From Beta vulgaris subsp. vulgaris (taxonomy: Eukaryota; Streptophyta; Magnoliopsida; Caryophyllales; Amaranthaceae), in NCBI RefSeq assembly GCF_026745355.1, contig NC_079208.1, positions 23,379,106 through 23,443,105 on the forward strand: a DNA stretch of 64,000 bases. Reading direction: 5' to 3'. The notes under the pieces were generated by a model. The model saw only the letters and a list, made by a program, of their open reading frames with translations, did no database searches and had not been told where the DNA came from. Every line of letters begins with the position of its first letter. The first letter of the stretch is position 1. This document shows positions 22,340 through 34,185 of this stretch, piece by piece. The position numbers and the translations under genes are program-made.

Positions 22340-23753
22340 ATGAATTTTTGGGCTAGGTTCATAGCCTCCAAAAACGAAGAAGCTTCGCTCTCGGCCAGCT
22401 TCAACTTGAACCTACTCGACGGATATAACCCAGACATGAGAGCGGTGAATGGCCGCGCTATCCTATACGTCAGAAACCTTGAGAGATTCCTCATTGAATC
22501 TCTTGATGTAATCCGCCAAGTCTTCCTCCCTCCGTTGTCTGATTGACATGAGATGGATACTGGTCTTCCGATGCCTCCTTCCTGCGATAAAATTCTGTTT
22601 GAATGCTGCTTCGAGGGCGGTAAAGCTCGATATGCTTCCGTAAGGCAGCTCGGTGAACCAGGTTAGAGCCAGGCCCTTCAGAGTGGTGGGGAAGAACTTG
22701 CACCATGCGGCCTCGCTGCTGGTCTGAACGCTCATTTGCGTTTTGAAGGCGGCTAGGTGATCGATGGGATCAGTTGTCCCGTCATAATGGTCGATAGGGT
22801 GAACCTTAACCTTTCGAGGGGTGAAAGCTTTCATAATATTTTCGTCGAATGGTGTGGTGAACCCAAGATTTCCCATTCGAATACCCGACTCGTGACTGGA
22901 CTCGAAGCTCGACGACCGCTGCTTATGACCTCACCGACGCCGGGGCTCTTGTTCCCTTTGAGGCTCCCCTTGTCTTGGGGTTCCTTCCCCTGGTGCTTCT
23001 GTTCTCAGGGTTCCCTCTCGCGAGGTTCCCTCTCTCGAGGCTCCCTCTCTCGAGGTTCCTTCTCCCGAGGTTCCCTCTGTTCCCGGGTAGGGCTGGGGTT
23101 GACGTCCTTCGCCTTGGACTGAGCCCTTCTTTCATTCAGAACTTCCCTGGCGTCACGATTACCGTTTCTCATGTAACGTTCGTTGATTACGTGACGGGCG
23201 TCCCCTTTCCCGGGGGCGGCTTGGGCTGCCCGTCGAGACACCCGCGACGAGCCCGGGGGGTCGAGGGCGATGACATGTGGCTGGTCCTGATTAGCCGTTC
23301 GATGATGGCCAATGGTTAGTCGAGGCATGGGGGCAGGGGAGCCCTGTTCGAAGTCCCCTCCCCTCCTACTTGGAAGTTTAGCATTAGAGCTCGAAGACCT
23401 CGCTCGAAATTGCCGTTGAGGCGATCAGCCAGCTGCTGAAGGTCCTGTTGAGTGACTGGGTTAGGACTAGTATGTTCGAGATGGAGAGGACCCCCTGGGG
23501 TCGGGGCGGTTCTCTCTCGAGGCGCTACTGTATTCCTCGCACTTGCTGTCTCTCGATGGTTGATCTCCTCGAGGACATGCTGGTTGCGGGCTGAGAGAAT
23601 TGGAGCTTGTCGGGGGTTATTGGGTGTCTCGTCGGCCACCTCAGGGGATGGCGCTCTTGAGTGATTAGAGGGTGTGGGAGCCCTTCGTCTCCTTTGGTTT
23701 CTCCGAGTGATGGCCATGGCTTTTAGCTCGATGGTCCCCATAGACGGCGCCAA
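22340..23753 (-). pseudogene. Gag of the Tat element
   Basis: Gag runs from near the primer site (23753) leftwards. The N-terminal part is basic and Pro-rich. A tandem Arg/Glu/Pro run (repeated EPRER, about 22990-23080) follows. The capsid core has CKFFPTTLKGLALTWFTELP and DLADYIKRFNEESL (22876-22463). Frameshifts split it near 23320, 22930 and 22460. A zinc-knuckle-like remnant (Cys and His near 22035-22080) precedes the protease. Gag packages the element RNA. Confidence 0.85.
23735..23752 (-). other. Primer binding site of the Tat element
   Basis: Three bases inside the 5' LTR, the minus strand reads TGGCGCCG then CTATGGGGA. The first nine bases fit the 3' end of a tRNA-Asp type primer; the rest match less well. 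Confidence 0.7.
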
Positions 23754-23755
23754 CC

Positions 23756-24131
23756 TGTTTCGGGTAAAAACTTGTATTAGATGGGAATGATCGAGATTAG
23801 GGTTGGTGAAGGCCTGATACTCGAAGGTTATCTGAAAACCTGCACAGAACGAGAGTTAGACTACCCCGGGGGTCGATCCGGGATCGCCCCTCCGACGATC
23901 AAGTCAGTTGGTACATTAATTGATGTTGCCAAGTGTATTGTATGGGATTGCGTACCTTAATAAATGGGGATTTGTCCAGCATTTATAGGCGTTGAAAGGT
24001 GTGAGGACATTCCCTGCCATGTAGGCATGGAATTTAAGGCAGATGGGTCCCACTGGGAGGCCTCCACGCTGGCGAGGAGGATTTAGTCTTGACTAGCTAA
24101 GCGGCCCATTAGGGATAATTGGGCCCAAACA
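23756..24131 (-). repeat. 5' LTR of the Tat element
   Basis: 376 bp, TG...CA ends, paired with 601-977. It adjoins the primer binding site, which makes it the 5' LTR in minus orientation. Confidence 0.93.
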
Positions 24132-25049
24132 CTTGTCATACTTAAATATTAATAAATTAAGGTTGATAATATGGACTTAACAAAATAAAGGATAAGACTA
24201 CTTAGTATTATATTTACTAAACTTGTTTCACCCAACTTGCCCATTAATTAAGCTAAGTCATAATACTTAGATTATATTATACTTATGTTTAACATAGTAG
24301 TAGTCTAGTTATAATTGTACGTAATACTTTCAACAACAAACTTAGAAGTATATTACTTGAGCCCAACATCATAAGTAGGAAAATTTGAGTTAGGTTCATT
24401 AGGCCCAAAAATCACTAATGAAGTTCAATTATTAATTGAGCCCACAATTAATCATTAAAATGTTAAGCAGAACTCACATAGAGACAACATTACAACAAGA
24501 ATGAGAGAAATGAAAGGAAACAGAACAGAGAAAGTGCGACAGAAGTGCTTGGCCGGAAATGGAGGCTGCAGCGGCGAGTTTGAAGGTGTCAGGGTGGTTC
24601 GTTTCAGGTGGATGTTCGATGCAGGTGGGCCGCGTAGAGAGAGAGGTGCAACGTGAGGAGGAGGGAGTGCGAGTGAGAAAGAATGGTGGCTGGGCTGGCG
24701 GAGGTATGTAGGAGGCAGAGAGGTTGGAGCGGTGTCGCTGCAGCGTAGCTGCGACGCCGACAATGTGCTGCAGTGGCAGCGAGGGGCAACGACAGAAAAG
24801 GGGAAGTGCAGCGTGAGGTGAGCGAGAGAGAAAGGTGTGAGCGAGGGTGGGTCGTTAGTGGTGCGACAGAATGCTTGTGGCTGAGACTTAGGCTGGTGCG
24901 GCACAGGTGATGGTTGATGGTGTCGTGGCGTTGGTGATTGGCAGCTTGCCCAAAACAGAGGATAAGGTAAAATGGAGGAGCGAGAAAGTAGAACAATCCG
25001 ACTTGCGTAGACCCGGTTCACACTAAAAATAGCGTGGACCAGGCCAGAC
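24132..25049. other. Flank right of the Tat element, no gene seen
   Basis: AT-rich at first, then a GC-richer stretch at 24530-24960 with long open frames on the minus strand rich in Ser, His and Pro. These show no family resemblance. It may be the continuation of the older LTR suspected at 378-600. Confidence 0.3.
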
Positions 25050-25580
25050 ACGTGACGCTATATCACTTTAACATACATTACATCACTTTAACATATACTA
25101 TATCATTGTAACATACACTATATAATTGTAACATACACTATACTATTTTAACACACACTAAATCACTTTTACATACACTATATTATTTTAACACACACTA
25201 AATCACTTTTACATATACTATATCACTTTAACATACACTATATCACTTTAACATACATTATACACTATATCATTTTAACATATACACTATATCATTTTAA
25301 CATACACTATATCATTTTAACATATACACTATATCATTTTAACATACACTATATCATTTTAACATATACACTATATAATTTTAACATACACTATATCATT
25401 TTAACATACACTATATCATTTTAACATACACTATATCATTTTAACATATACATTATATCATTTTAATATACACTATATCATTTTAATATACACTATATCA
25501 TTTTAACATATACACTATATCATTTTAATATACACTATACCATTTTAACATACACTATATCATATCAATATACACTATCA
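25050..25580. repeat. AT-rich minisatellite, about 20-bp unit
   Basis: About 25 degenerate copies of ACTATATCATTTTAACATAC. Early copies have CACTTTAACATA, later ones CATTTTAACATA. CACGTGA occurs on both sides of the array (about 25049 and 25588), and a GG(G)TTCA(C/T)A word occurs as a direct repeat at about 25015 and 25628, so the array may be the core of a small transposable element. Confidence 0.9.
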
Positions 25581-26929
25581 TAAACTCACGTGATATGGAT
25601 CAGATACACACTAATTAGTGTGCACCGGGTTCATATTAGTTTTTTTAAAAATAGAAACTCTTGCAATTTATTTGTTCGGGATTTTGCTTGTGTTTTGATT
25701 GGTAACTGCTTGGGTATTTATAGAGCTAAAAATGAGTATGGAACTTCACCATTTTTGCAAAGAAATTTCTTTAGTCAAGATATTCATTAATGGAGGAGAT
25801 ATGGAGATCTCGATTTCAGATTTTTGTGGATTCATAGAGTTGTTCTTTGCTGACTTTGTTCTTGAAGCTAGCAGTTACTGACAAGAGCGTAGAAAAATTG
25901 GTAGAGTTGTAATGGTTTTCATAAAAAACGTTATGGATGAGAGGAGACACGGTGAGAGGAGGAAGGTGGGCTAGCATTGTAGACTATAGGGGCATTCTTG
26001 AAATTTCTATCTTTGCTTAACTATGTTCTTATTCTATTGTTCAGTAGTTAGATTAAATAACGAAAACTTGAAATAGCTTATCATACTTTCTAATATCTAT
26101 AATTCCAGATTTAATTTATAATTAATTCAACACTTAGTAAAACTTAGAAACGGGATATTGGACAATTGGGAGAAGGTGTTTTTTTTAGCAGCCAGACGCG
26201 CGATTTTGTATCGGGTTATATATACACTTTTGATCTAATTCGTTTGTTTGACGATTAGAACATAATCACTTCTGTAATTTTGGAATACCTCAAGATTAAT
26301 AAAGCTATACTCTCTCCTGCCCATGGACGTAGCTAACACATAGTTGGTGAACCACATTAAATCTGTGTGTTGCTTTTATTGTTTTGCATTCGTTATTTGT
26401 TCTTTCTCACATCCATTATAACACTTGTAAAAATTAGTTTAACAAGCTTCGATTTTATAGAAAATTATTCAAATAAGTTCCTAGAAATTAAGGTGAATAG
26501 AACCCATCCTGAGTCTTAGTTTTACATAACAAAAATATACATCCTAATATGCTACTGCTCTCTGCTCATATTGAATGGATATGGCCATGATGGGGATATA
26601 CGAAATGGACCCAACTATTATAGATAGTATATTCCTATATTTGGTTAACTTGTGAGTGTTTAAGATAATAAAACAATTAAAATATGGAAGAACACTGGTA
26701 AATTACTTGATTTTGGATATATCGCAGAAAACAAAATTACTCCACATTAATATACGATACAAGCTGCAATTTTACAATCTAACAAGATTTATAAAACATA
26801 TAATATAAAAACCAACTCTACAAGGACAAATTATACAACCTATAAACACACATACTCACCTATGCCTGCTGGAACAAAACTGTGTTCTAGAAGTTACTAA
26901 TATGTCCAATGGATATCAGCTCACTTGAT
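25581..26929. repeat. Intergenic DNA with a Ty1/copia LTR end at about 26270-26423
   Basis: A stretch with AATAAA near 26298, then CCATGGACGTAGCTAACACA and GGTGAACCACATTAAATCTG, ends in ATAACA at 26423. This wording is characteristic of the R-U5 part of plant copia LTRs. I could not place the LTR start or a second copy. The remaining bases hold no recognisable gene. Transcript ends of the NET3-like gene should lie just left of 26930. Confidence 0.5.
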
Positions 26930-29900
26930 CTACAGAGGCACAACACTTCTTTGGCAGTTAGAAGATAAATTGAACAATTTAGCCAAATTAACGCCCTTCA
27001 AAATTTCAAAGTGTCCAAAGCTTTTCTTGGGTGAATAATCTACTAATGATTTCTTAAGAAGCTTACTCTCCTCCCTTAGGTTTTCCATGGCTATACTTAG
27101 CTGCCTAATTGCCTCACGTTTTTCTTCATCTTTTTCCACAAGTACATCCTTCAACTTCCTGATCACATCTTTCTTCTCCATATCTTTTTCTACAAATGCA
27201 TCCTTCAACTGCCTAATTGTCTCATTTTTCGCCTTATCTTTTTCTCTAAGTGCATCGTTTAGCTGCCTAATCGCCTCATTTTTCTCCTTATCTTTTTCTT
27301 TAAGTGCATCATTTAGCTGCCTAATCACCTCATTTTTCCCCTTTTCTTTTTCTCTAAGTGCTTCAGTTAGCTGCCTAATCGCCTCTTTTTTCTCTCTATC
27401 CTTTTCTTCTATCACCTTTGCTAACTCAATTTTCATCTCCTCATATTCCCATTTTTCTTCCTCTTTTAGTGCAAGTGCTTCCGCTTTCTTCTTGATCTGT
27501 TCCTTCTCATACATGTTCTCTAATTTTAGTTTATCAATCTCATCCTTCGACTTTGTCACCTCATCACATGGTACTGATACATGTTCAGTAGTTTCCCTAA
27601 CTGCAACCATTTCTTCCCTCATCTCTCTGATACTATCTGATAATTGCTTCACTAACTCCTCTTTTTCATCATCTTTTTGTTTAATTATGTTCTTTTGCAT
27701 CTCATTAACTTCGCGCAGTTCACTCAATTCATATTTCAGCTGCATCAATTCGTCATAACTAGCAACTCCACCACGAAACTGGCTTTCTATCTCTCGTTCA
27801 TTTTGATCAATTTCAGGTTCATCTTCTTGATCGGGATCATCTACTTCAGACTCGGCACACTCCTCAGAACTGTATGTTGTCTCAGTGAAGCTATCAAAGG
27901 ATTTAACCGACTTAATCGAATCAAAAACATACTCATACTCCTCCTTTGGCAGAGAGAAAGAGTGTCTCAAGGGGGACCTGACACGAGCAGCACGGTCACT
28001 CTTAAGTAGATCAAATCGTTCAGCTAGTGATCTGTGAGCGCGGTAAAAGTCCTCCACCATGCTAATAAGCTCTGGCCTTTTTTTGTAATACATCTCTGCG
28101 CGTTGTGCAAATGAATCTGCATCTTCCTCTATTAACTTCAGCATTGAGTTGGTCTTCTCATTGAGCTCTGTCAGATAAGCAATAAAAACACATAAGAGCA
28201 GCAAACACATAAGAGCAGCATACACACAGAGCAGAATAACATGCCAATGCACTCAATACATGACTAAATTAACATCTGATGGCTTTCATTCATAAACAAA
28301 ATAATTTGCATGGTTGATTTGAAGATTAATAACTCGAAAATAATCAAATCGTGACATTATTTACATACACTAGCAACACATCCTGTCAGATTGAAAATTA
28401 TGTCATTTAATAAAGAGATTATCTTAACACTAATCATGATCTATCAACTTATTTCTTCAAATTACGCTTTACTTTTAATATGCACATAACCTAGGTATTT
28501 TCCCAACAAAAAGCACATGATACAGGATTTGAAGAAGCTTTAATTAGAGTCCACATCACGAGTATCATGTCAGGCCTACCATTTATACTCCACATCATCA
28601 CATTACATAAATGTTTTTCTCAATGTAAACTCTCAAAAGATTAGCCAAATTCTTACCTAGGATAAGCACAAAATTTAATAAAAAAATAGTATATGGGTCC
28701 GGGTGTTGTCCCGAATTGGTTTTGTTTTCTGAACTTGATGTGCATTATTTTTCATTCGCATTAAAATATATTAAGAAAAACTCAAGATTTATAAGATACA
28801 AATATAATAATGTGCAGTGGCGGATTTACTTAGGGTCACGTGTGGTCACGTGACCAACTATTATTTTTGAAAAAAAAAAAAAAAGAAAAATTTCATTTGT
28901 TACACGCGCACTAAACCAAGGCCAGAATCTTCCTCTTTCTCCCTCTTTCTCCTTGGCGAAAAAGAAACCCTAAGTCTAGCAGCAGCCAACAAGCCGCGCC
29001 GACGCGCGACGCCGGTGAGGCGGGAGTTTGCCGACGCACAGTAGCAGGCTAGCAGCGCCGCAACGAAACAATTACGGGTAGTAGTGCTACTGTGCTAGTG
29101 CCACAGGCCCACAGACTCAAAGTGACTAATTTGGGTAGTAGTGCACTGTAGCAACGCCGGTCGCAGCGGAGTAGCGGTCAGTCGAGACGTCGCGTCACTG
29201 AGTCGCAGTCGCCGACTCGCCGGTGTTCGGACTTCGGTGAGTTTGATTTTGTTAGGTTTTTGTTCCATTTTGTTGGGGTTTTGTTCGATTTTGTTAGGGT
29301 TATCTACTTATTTTTGTTTCAACTTTCAAAGAATCTGATTTTTTTGTTTCAACTTAGTTGGGAATGAGAAGAGTTGGGTAGTAGTTTGATTTTGTTAGGT
29401 TTTTTCAACTTTCAAAGAATTTGGGTAGTAGTTTGATTTTGTTAGGTTTTTTTGAACTTCTTCATTTGTTGTTCATCGGCAGATCAAATGCAGAATCTTT
29501 TGTCGTTTCTAGATCAAATGTTCGTCATTATTTGTTAATCTTCTGTGTACTTAGTTGGGACTTGGGAGTGAGAAGAGTTGAGTGATGTAGCAGAAATGCA
29601 GAATGGACAAGAATTGTGCACTCATTAGGCACATTTTGGTTCTAATACAAGTTATATAGCATCTTCCTCCCACTCCTTGGTCCCAACCTCCAATAAAAAG
29701 GCATTTAAGTTGTATTTAGCTATTGTGATTTCATTTGTGGTTAAACACTGCTGATTATACTTTCCTTCCATCTATAGACTGTAGTTGAAATTATCAGGTA
29801 TAACTGGAAATAGTTTGGCTGATGCATCACTTGTGGATTCACTTGTTATTTATTCCCAACTCAATAAATTTGCAGGAGCATGTGGCCTCATCAATTGAGA

Positions 29901-32900
29901 AAGGTATCAAGGAACAAACAGATTTGCTTGTGGTTTGCCATGGAGGTTTCAGTTCGTTGCAACTTGACCAGCCACACTCTGAAGGTTTGATTGATTGTCT
30001 GCAGGTAATGCACTAAAATCCTTGTTTTAGGATTTTTAGAATTGGACCTATCATGTGAAGTTTTAAAGAGGCCATGAATGAGCCTTTGGTTTTATGTGTT
30101 TTATGTGCTGGTGGAATTAGTTGGAGATGGATAGGATTCCCTCTAATGTGAAATTATTTGGTAGATATGCATAATGCGTTGATATGTTATTAAATTTGCA
30201 TCGTTTAAGTGAATTTGATTGATATGTTTAACAAATTGAATTGTTGTATCTAATTAAAAGTTAAAATTAAAATTTCATAATGAAAAGAAAGAATACGCAA
30301 CCGAATATAAGTTTTTTATACTAAATCAGTATCAAAACATGAAAAGTCGTCGAGGACAATTGTAACAATTTTTAGGTACTATTTTATTGTAATATGAACT
30401 ATTATTAGTCATAAATTGATTTTATTGAAGTAGTTTTTTTTTAATTCATGGATTATCCTATATGGGTACTCGTATCCGAACCCGTATCCTTACATGTACC
30501 CGTATCCATCTTTGCTCAACATAATCGATAGTGACCAACTATTCATAAATTCCTGGATCCGCCACTGATAATGTGGATACTTAAAACATGATTAAAAATT
30601 GATTAAGATGGTAATTGTGTTACCTATAATAGCAAGAGGTTATGTGTTCAAATCTTGTATACGAAAGGATGTAGATCATATTAGAAATGTAGATGATAAT
30701 TTTTATTGTTGATTTAATATTTACATAGGATTTGAACATTATTTATAATTTCACTTCTTATTCATATAAAAAGAATGTATCATCTATCATGGGTGATACA
30801 ATGAATACAGTCATACAAAAGGATGTAGATCATATTAGAAATGTAGATGATAATTTTTATTGTTGATTTAATATTTACATATGTGCAAAATTAACCAAAA
30901 CAATATCAAATTACTTCCATTGCAAATTGTGTTATGTAAAGAACTTGGTTTTTGTCTCACAAGATTCTCTTAGGGCCTATTCGGTAACAGCTTTTGCACT
31001 AGTTTTTAGTGTTTTGACTAAGTCAAAACACTAATTAAGTGTTTGGCATAGTAGAGGTTGGAGTAGTTGTTGGAGTTTCAAATAGCTTTTGGATAGCTTT
31101 TCCCAAACGTTATATTTTATAGCTTCAGTTTCTGTAAGTAGCGTTCTATTTTTTTTTTTTTCCAAAGGAAAAAAATCCCACTTTTTAAGGATAAAAATTT
31201 GGGAATAAAAGAATAACGTATATTTAGGATAAAAATTTGGGATTAACAGAAAAAAAATCCCACTACTTTTTAAGGATAAAAAATCCCACTTTCTCATTTT
31301 TATCAAAGATAATTTTTTTATCAACTAACTCTCTTGTTTTCGTTCTGCTTATATTTTTCAACGTTGATTAGTATACTAATATGGCTGCTAGATACGTAGA
31401 TCGCTTGGTGCATTATATTCTCATTAAGATTTTATATTCTTTATGGTTATGTTAGATACGTAGATGGCTTCATCTAATAACAAAGAAGGGACGAAAAAGG
31501 TATTTAAGGGGGCGTTTGGTTCATGAAGTGGTATAGGTTTGGAATAAGGAATGAAATCGTAGTGGTATGGGGTTGGAACTTGATACCTAATTCCATGCGT
31601 TTGGATATATCTTGGAATGAAGTTTTTCCTTGGGTTTCTAAATCCCATACCTTATGGGTTTGAGGTATGGGTTTAGAAATTCAAAATTTTGCAAACAAAC
31701 ACTAGGTATGGGTTTTAGTCATTCTAAACCCATACCTCATACCTTATTTTTTTGAACAAAACACCCCCTAAGTGTATTGATGAGGACACTGTCATCCTAA
31801 TATAAACCACATAGTAATTAATCATATAATTATAATTAATATTATAATTAAAAAATATGTTAATTTTATCATATATAAGCATAACATCTACTTTTACCGA
31901 ACATTTATGTTGTAAACAGCTACTTCCACAGCTAAGAGCCGACAGCTACTCCAACCGCCGACAGCTACTCCAACCTCCAACAGCTACCCAACAGCTACTT
32001 TTGCCAAACAGGCCCTTAGTATAGAATATTTGCTTCAGGTCGTGTTCTACTCACATTTGAACCACAAGGCATTCAAGTAAAAAAAAAAAATTTTTTTGGT
32101 GGGCGGGGGGTTTGTTGAGGTCACAATTTAGTCCATTGCTAATGTTTCTCATATACAATAGGCGGGTCGGAACGATTTTGCCTCAAATCATGTAATCTTG
32201 TGTATAATCTAGGTATGGGTCTAGCAATCAGTTAAGGCCGAATTTTACCAATTCTATTTGTGAAAATGATCATGCTCAAGCTGAACTCCACAACACGTTC
32301 TTTCAGTTGTGATTAGACTTAGTTGATGAATAAAAGTAGTTCAATGTGGAGATAGATTGCGTCAACATTAAAAAGATTATTGGACAAAAGTTTTAATAAT
32401 GTCATGAACAAGCCCATTATTGGACAAGCCCAAATTATAAGCCACTTATTTTACGAAGAATAAAATAAATGGTTAAAAGAGTTTCAAATAACGTTAATTT
32501 TTACGCTTGCTATCAACTCGCTAATCGCTATTGACCTACAATCTACGTGCTAATGCACTTCTACCCATTAACCAAATTTAGTTGTTATTAAAAAAAAATT
32601 AAGAAAAAGATCATCACACCAAATTTTATGAGTAAGTATTTCTTAAGTTGTCTATAAAAACATAGGGATGAGTGATGAGTTACCTATATAGGAGAGCATA
32701 CTAATCAACTTATTACAATCTTACATATTTAGGGAACCCGCTTCCTCATTAGCTAGCGTTAACAACAAAAAGTTCAAAGATGATGAACAAAGAAAGAGTG
32801 GCCCACTTAATGCACTATCCTTTGTTTAAAAGTTTGAAGTAAACAAGACAATAATAACATGTTGAACCCATCATTTTCCTCGAACACTTTTAAACAACAT

Positions 32901-34185
32901 ACTGTAGCTCATTTTCAAAATTGGTAATAGATCGGTCGGTCATAACTCATAAATCATCCACACCTCTCTCACAGGAAAAGTCAACACTTCACCACACCAG
33001 ATGACAATTTAAAATCACAACCGAACGAATTTTCAAATCTCCAACGGTCGGAATCAAGATTGTATATCTGACATAATGTAATACAAAACATAACAATTTA
33101 CCCTTTTAACTTTAGAGCATAAATCACAGAATAATAGTTTCTCCTTTAGTATGATTTGGCACGAACTTTTCATTTATCAACTACCAGATCATACTAATCA
33201 CCAATCTTGAAAGAAAACTAGTTGAAGAATATAGGAACCTACGGTGATACTTAGCGAAACCAAAACAAAATATAATTTATGATCAGTAAAAATTAAGGTA
33301 ATTAAGCTGTTGAACTAAATTGAATTTCTATATTTTATCCTGAACTAAATTGAATTTCTATATTTTATCCAAAAGTATACTTCTAACGATATCACTTAAA
33401 TAATATGGCATATTTGAATGTTTTTTGTGAGATTAACTTGACCGTTGATTTGACTAAGCCTTGACTGACCAAGTATGTGATTATTTTAATGACATAAGCT
33501 ATGTTACTCAGACACGAATTGAGTGTCTACTCGGATACGGGTGTTCAAGTATCCGATTCAACTATTTTATAGAAAAAAGTCGAGTTTTTAGTTTAAAATG
33601 AAAGCAATATTTATTTTTCAAGAAATTTTAGCTTCTTTATTTGACTAGAGACAAAAAAAAATTGTTCATTTTACTAGTAGGTTTTTTTTCTGAACTTCCC
33701 CCTTAATCCTATTAAGTTATTTCAAGGTTCGTTTCGGAGATAAACTGGGTGACTCGTTTGTAACAATTGATATTAAGCAACGAATTTACAAATGGCTAAA
33801 CAATTCACATCAGACTTGACACAAAACCTCTGAAAAGAAACCTATTTCTTTACTTTTAAAATTTTCAAATATGTTAAAAACAGAATCTTCATAAGACGAG
33901 ATATATATATTCAGACATCAACCCTAATCACTAGGTAAAACAGAGAGTTAGAAAACAATCAGAAAAATACAAACAAAAAATACATAAAAACAAAAACGAA
34001 TGATTGAATCTCAACGTTAGACAAAAAAAAAAAAAAATGGACCATCCATTTGAAGTAAGAACTGAAAACTAAATTCAAATAAGATGGAAAAGAAAACCTG
34101 CAACAGTAGATTCAAGCCAAGGAGAACATTTGGAAGTGTGGTAACTGTCAAACCACCAACAATGAGATTGCTTCTTTGTCTCCAT
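26930..34185 (-). CDS. NETWORKED 3-like (KIP1-like) actin-binding coiled-coil protein, two exons
   Basis: Exon 1 is 34185-34098 (88 nt, ATG to a GT donor); exon 2 is 28167-26930 after an AG acceptor. Together they give 441 residues plus stop in one open frame. The N-terminus, METKKQSHCWWFDSYHTSKC, and LIEEDADSFAQRAEMYYKKR then PELISMVEDFYRAHRSLAER, form the plant NAB domain that binds actin filaments; the exon junction falls inside it. Residues about 160-430 are coiled coil, including six 18-residue repeats. NET proteins link actin to membranes. The 5.9-kb intron holds three transposons. The ATG at 28252 is an intron artefact. Subfamily (NET3 versus NET4) is uncertain. This is the only host gene here that looks intact. 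Confidence 0.87.
27090..27413 (-). repeat. 54-bp coding minisatellite in the NET3-like gene
   Basis: Six head-to-tail units of 54 bp, exactly 324 bp, each encoding an 18-residue variant of EKDKEKNEAIRQLNDALR. Differences between units are mostly conservative (R/K, D/E, N/K). Confidence 0.85.
28815..30567. mobile_element. hAT-superfamily element in the NET3-like intron
   Basis: Ends are CAGTGGCGGATTTAC and GGATCCGCCACTG, giving a terminal inverted repeat of about 11 bp. It is flanked by a perfect 8-bp duplication ATAATGTG at 28807-28814 and 30568-30575, the hAT hallmark. At 1,753 bp there is no transposase frame, so it is non-autonomous. A GC-rich leader-like stretch (28915-29240) and an exon-like block (29875-30005) suggest captured gene sequence. 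Confidence 0.95.
29875..30005 (+). pseudogene. Captured exon of unidentified host gene inside the hAT element
   Basis: The block is preceded by AATTTGCAG and followed by CAG-GTAATG, fitting an internal exon. It translates openly as EHVASSIEKGIKEQTDLLVV, CHGGFSSLQLDQPHSEGLID and CLQ. The composition is that of a real soluble protein, but I do not recognise the family. Confidence 0.5.
30973..32015. mobile_element. PIF/Harbinger-like element in the NET3-like intron
   Basis: Starts GGGCCTATTCGGTAACAGC; the complement of its right end reads GGGCCTGTTTGGC. The flanking TTA trinucleotides (30970-30972, 32016-32018) match the Harbinger target preference. The right end has repeated ACAGCTACTCCAAC units, with complementary AGTAGTTGTTGGAG near the left end. 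No transposase is seen. A smaller MITE is nested inside. Confidence 0.78.
31508..31768. mobile_element. Tourist-like MITE nested in the Harbinger-like element
   Basis: 261 bp with ends GGGGGCGTTTGGTTCA and TGAACAAAACACCCCC as inverted repeats, flanked by TAA (31505-31507, 31769-31771). Internal ATACC and GGTAT words form further inverted pairs. There is no coding capacity. Confidence 0.88.
32019..34097. other. Remaining NET3-like intron, no other gene seen
   Basis: AT-rich intron DNA. A 28-base direct duplication containing GAATTTCTATATTTTATCC lies at about 33313-33370. Nothing else was recognised on either strand. Confidence 0.5.

Larger units (their letters stand above)
601..24131 (-). mobile_element. 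Tat-lineage Ty3/gypsy LTR retrotransposon with nested DNA transposons
   Basis: Near-identical terminal repeats at 601-977 and 23756-24131 both begin TGTTTCGGG and end CCCAAACA. On the minus strand the order is 5' LTR, primer binding site, gag, protease, RT, RNase H, a second RNase H-like domain, integrase, an antisense two-gene cassette, 3' LTR. The duplicate RNase H and the extra region between integrase and the 3' LTR are typical of the Tat lineage (Retand/Ogre relatives). About 11 kb of the interior is later DNA-transposon insertion (10008-17358, 17471-21295). I count about 16 LTR-to-LTR substitutions by eye, roughly 4%. The flanking 5-mers (596-600 AACGT, 24132-24136 CTTGT) do not match, so no target-site duplication is evident. 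Confidence 0.93.

Noticed and set aside
22757..23319. Plus-strand frames rich in RGSLSRGS
   Set aside because: Antisense of the Arg/Glu/Pro repeat in Tat gag.
24455..25051. 198-residue minus-strand frame
   Set aside because: Low-complexity Ser/Pro/His composition, no homologue recognised, overlapping frame 24604-24996 equally open.
27087..27758. 223-residue plus-strand frame, Ser/Phe-rich
   Set aside because: Antisense shadow of the E/K-rich coiled coil of the NET3-like gene.
28168..28252. N-terminal membrane segment of the 440-residue frame (MHWHVILLC...)
   Set aside because: These residues come from intron sequence; a consensus acceptor at 28168-28169 and an in-frame first exon at 34098-34185 give the full NAB domain.
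33300..33600. Possible LTR wording near GTGTCTACTCGGATACGGG
   Set aside because: Resembles common plant repeat phrases, but no TG...CA ends, partner LTR or duplication could be found.
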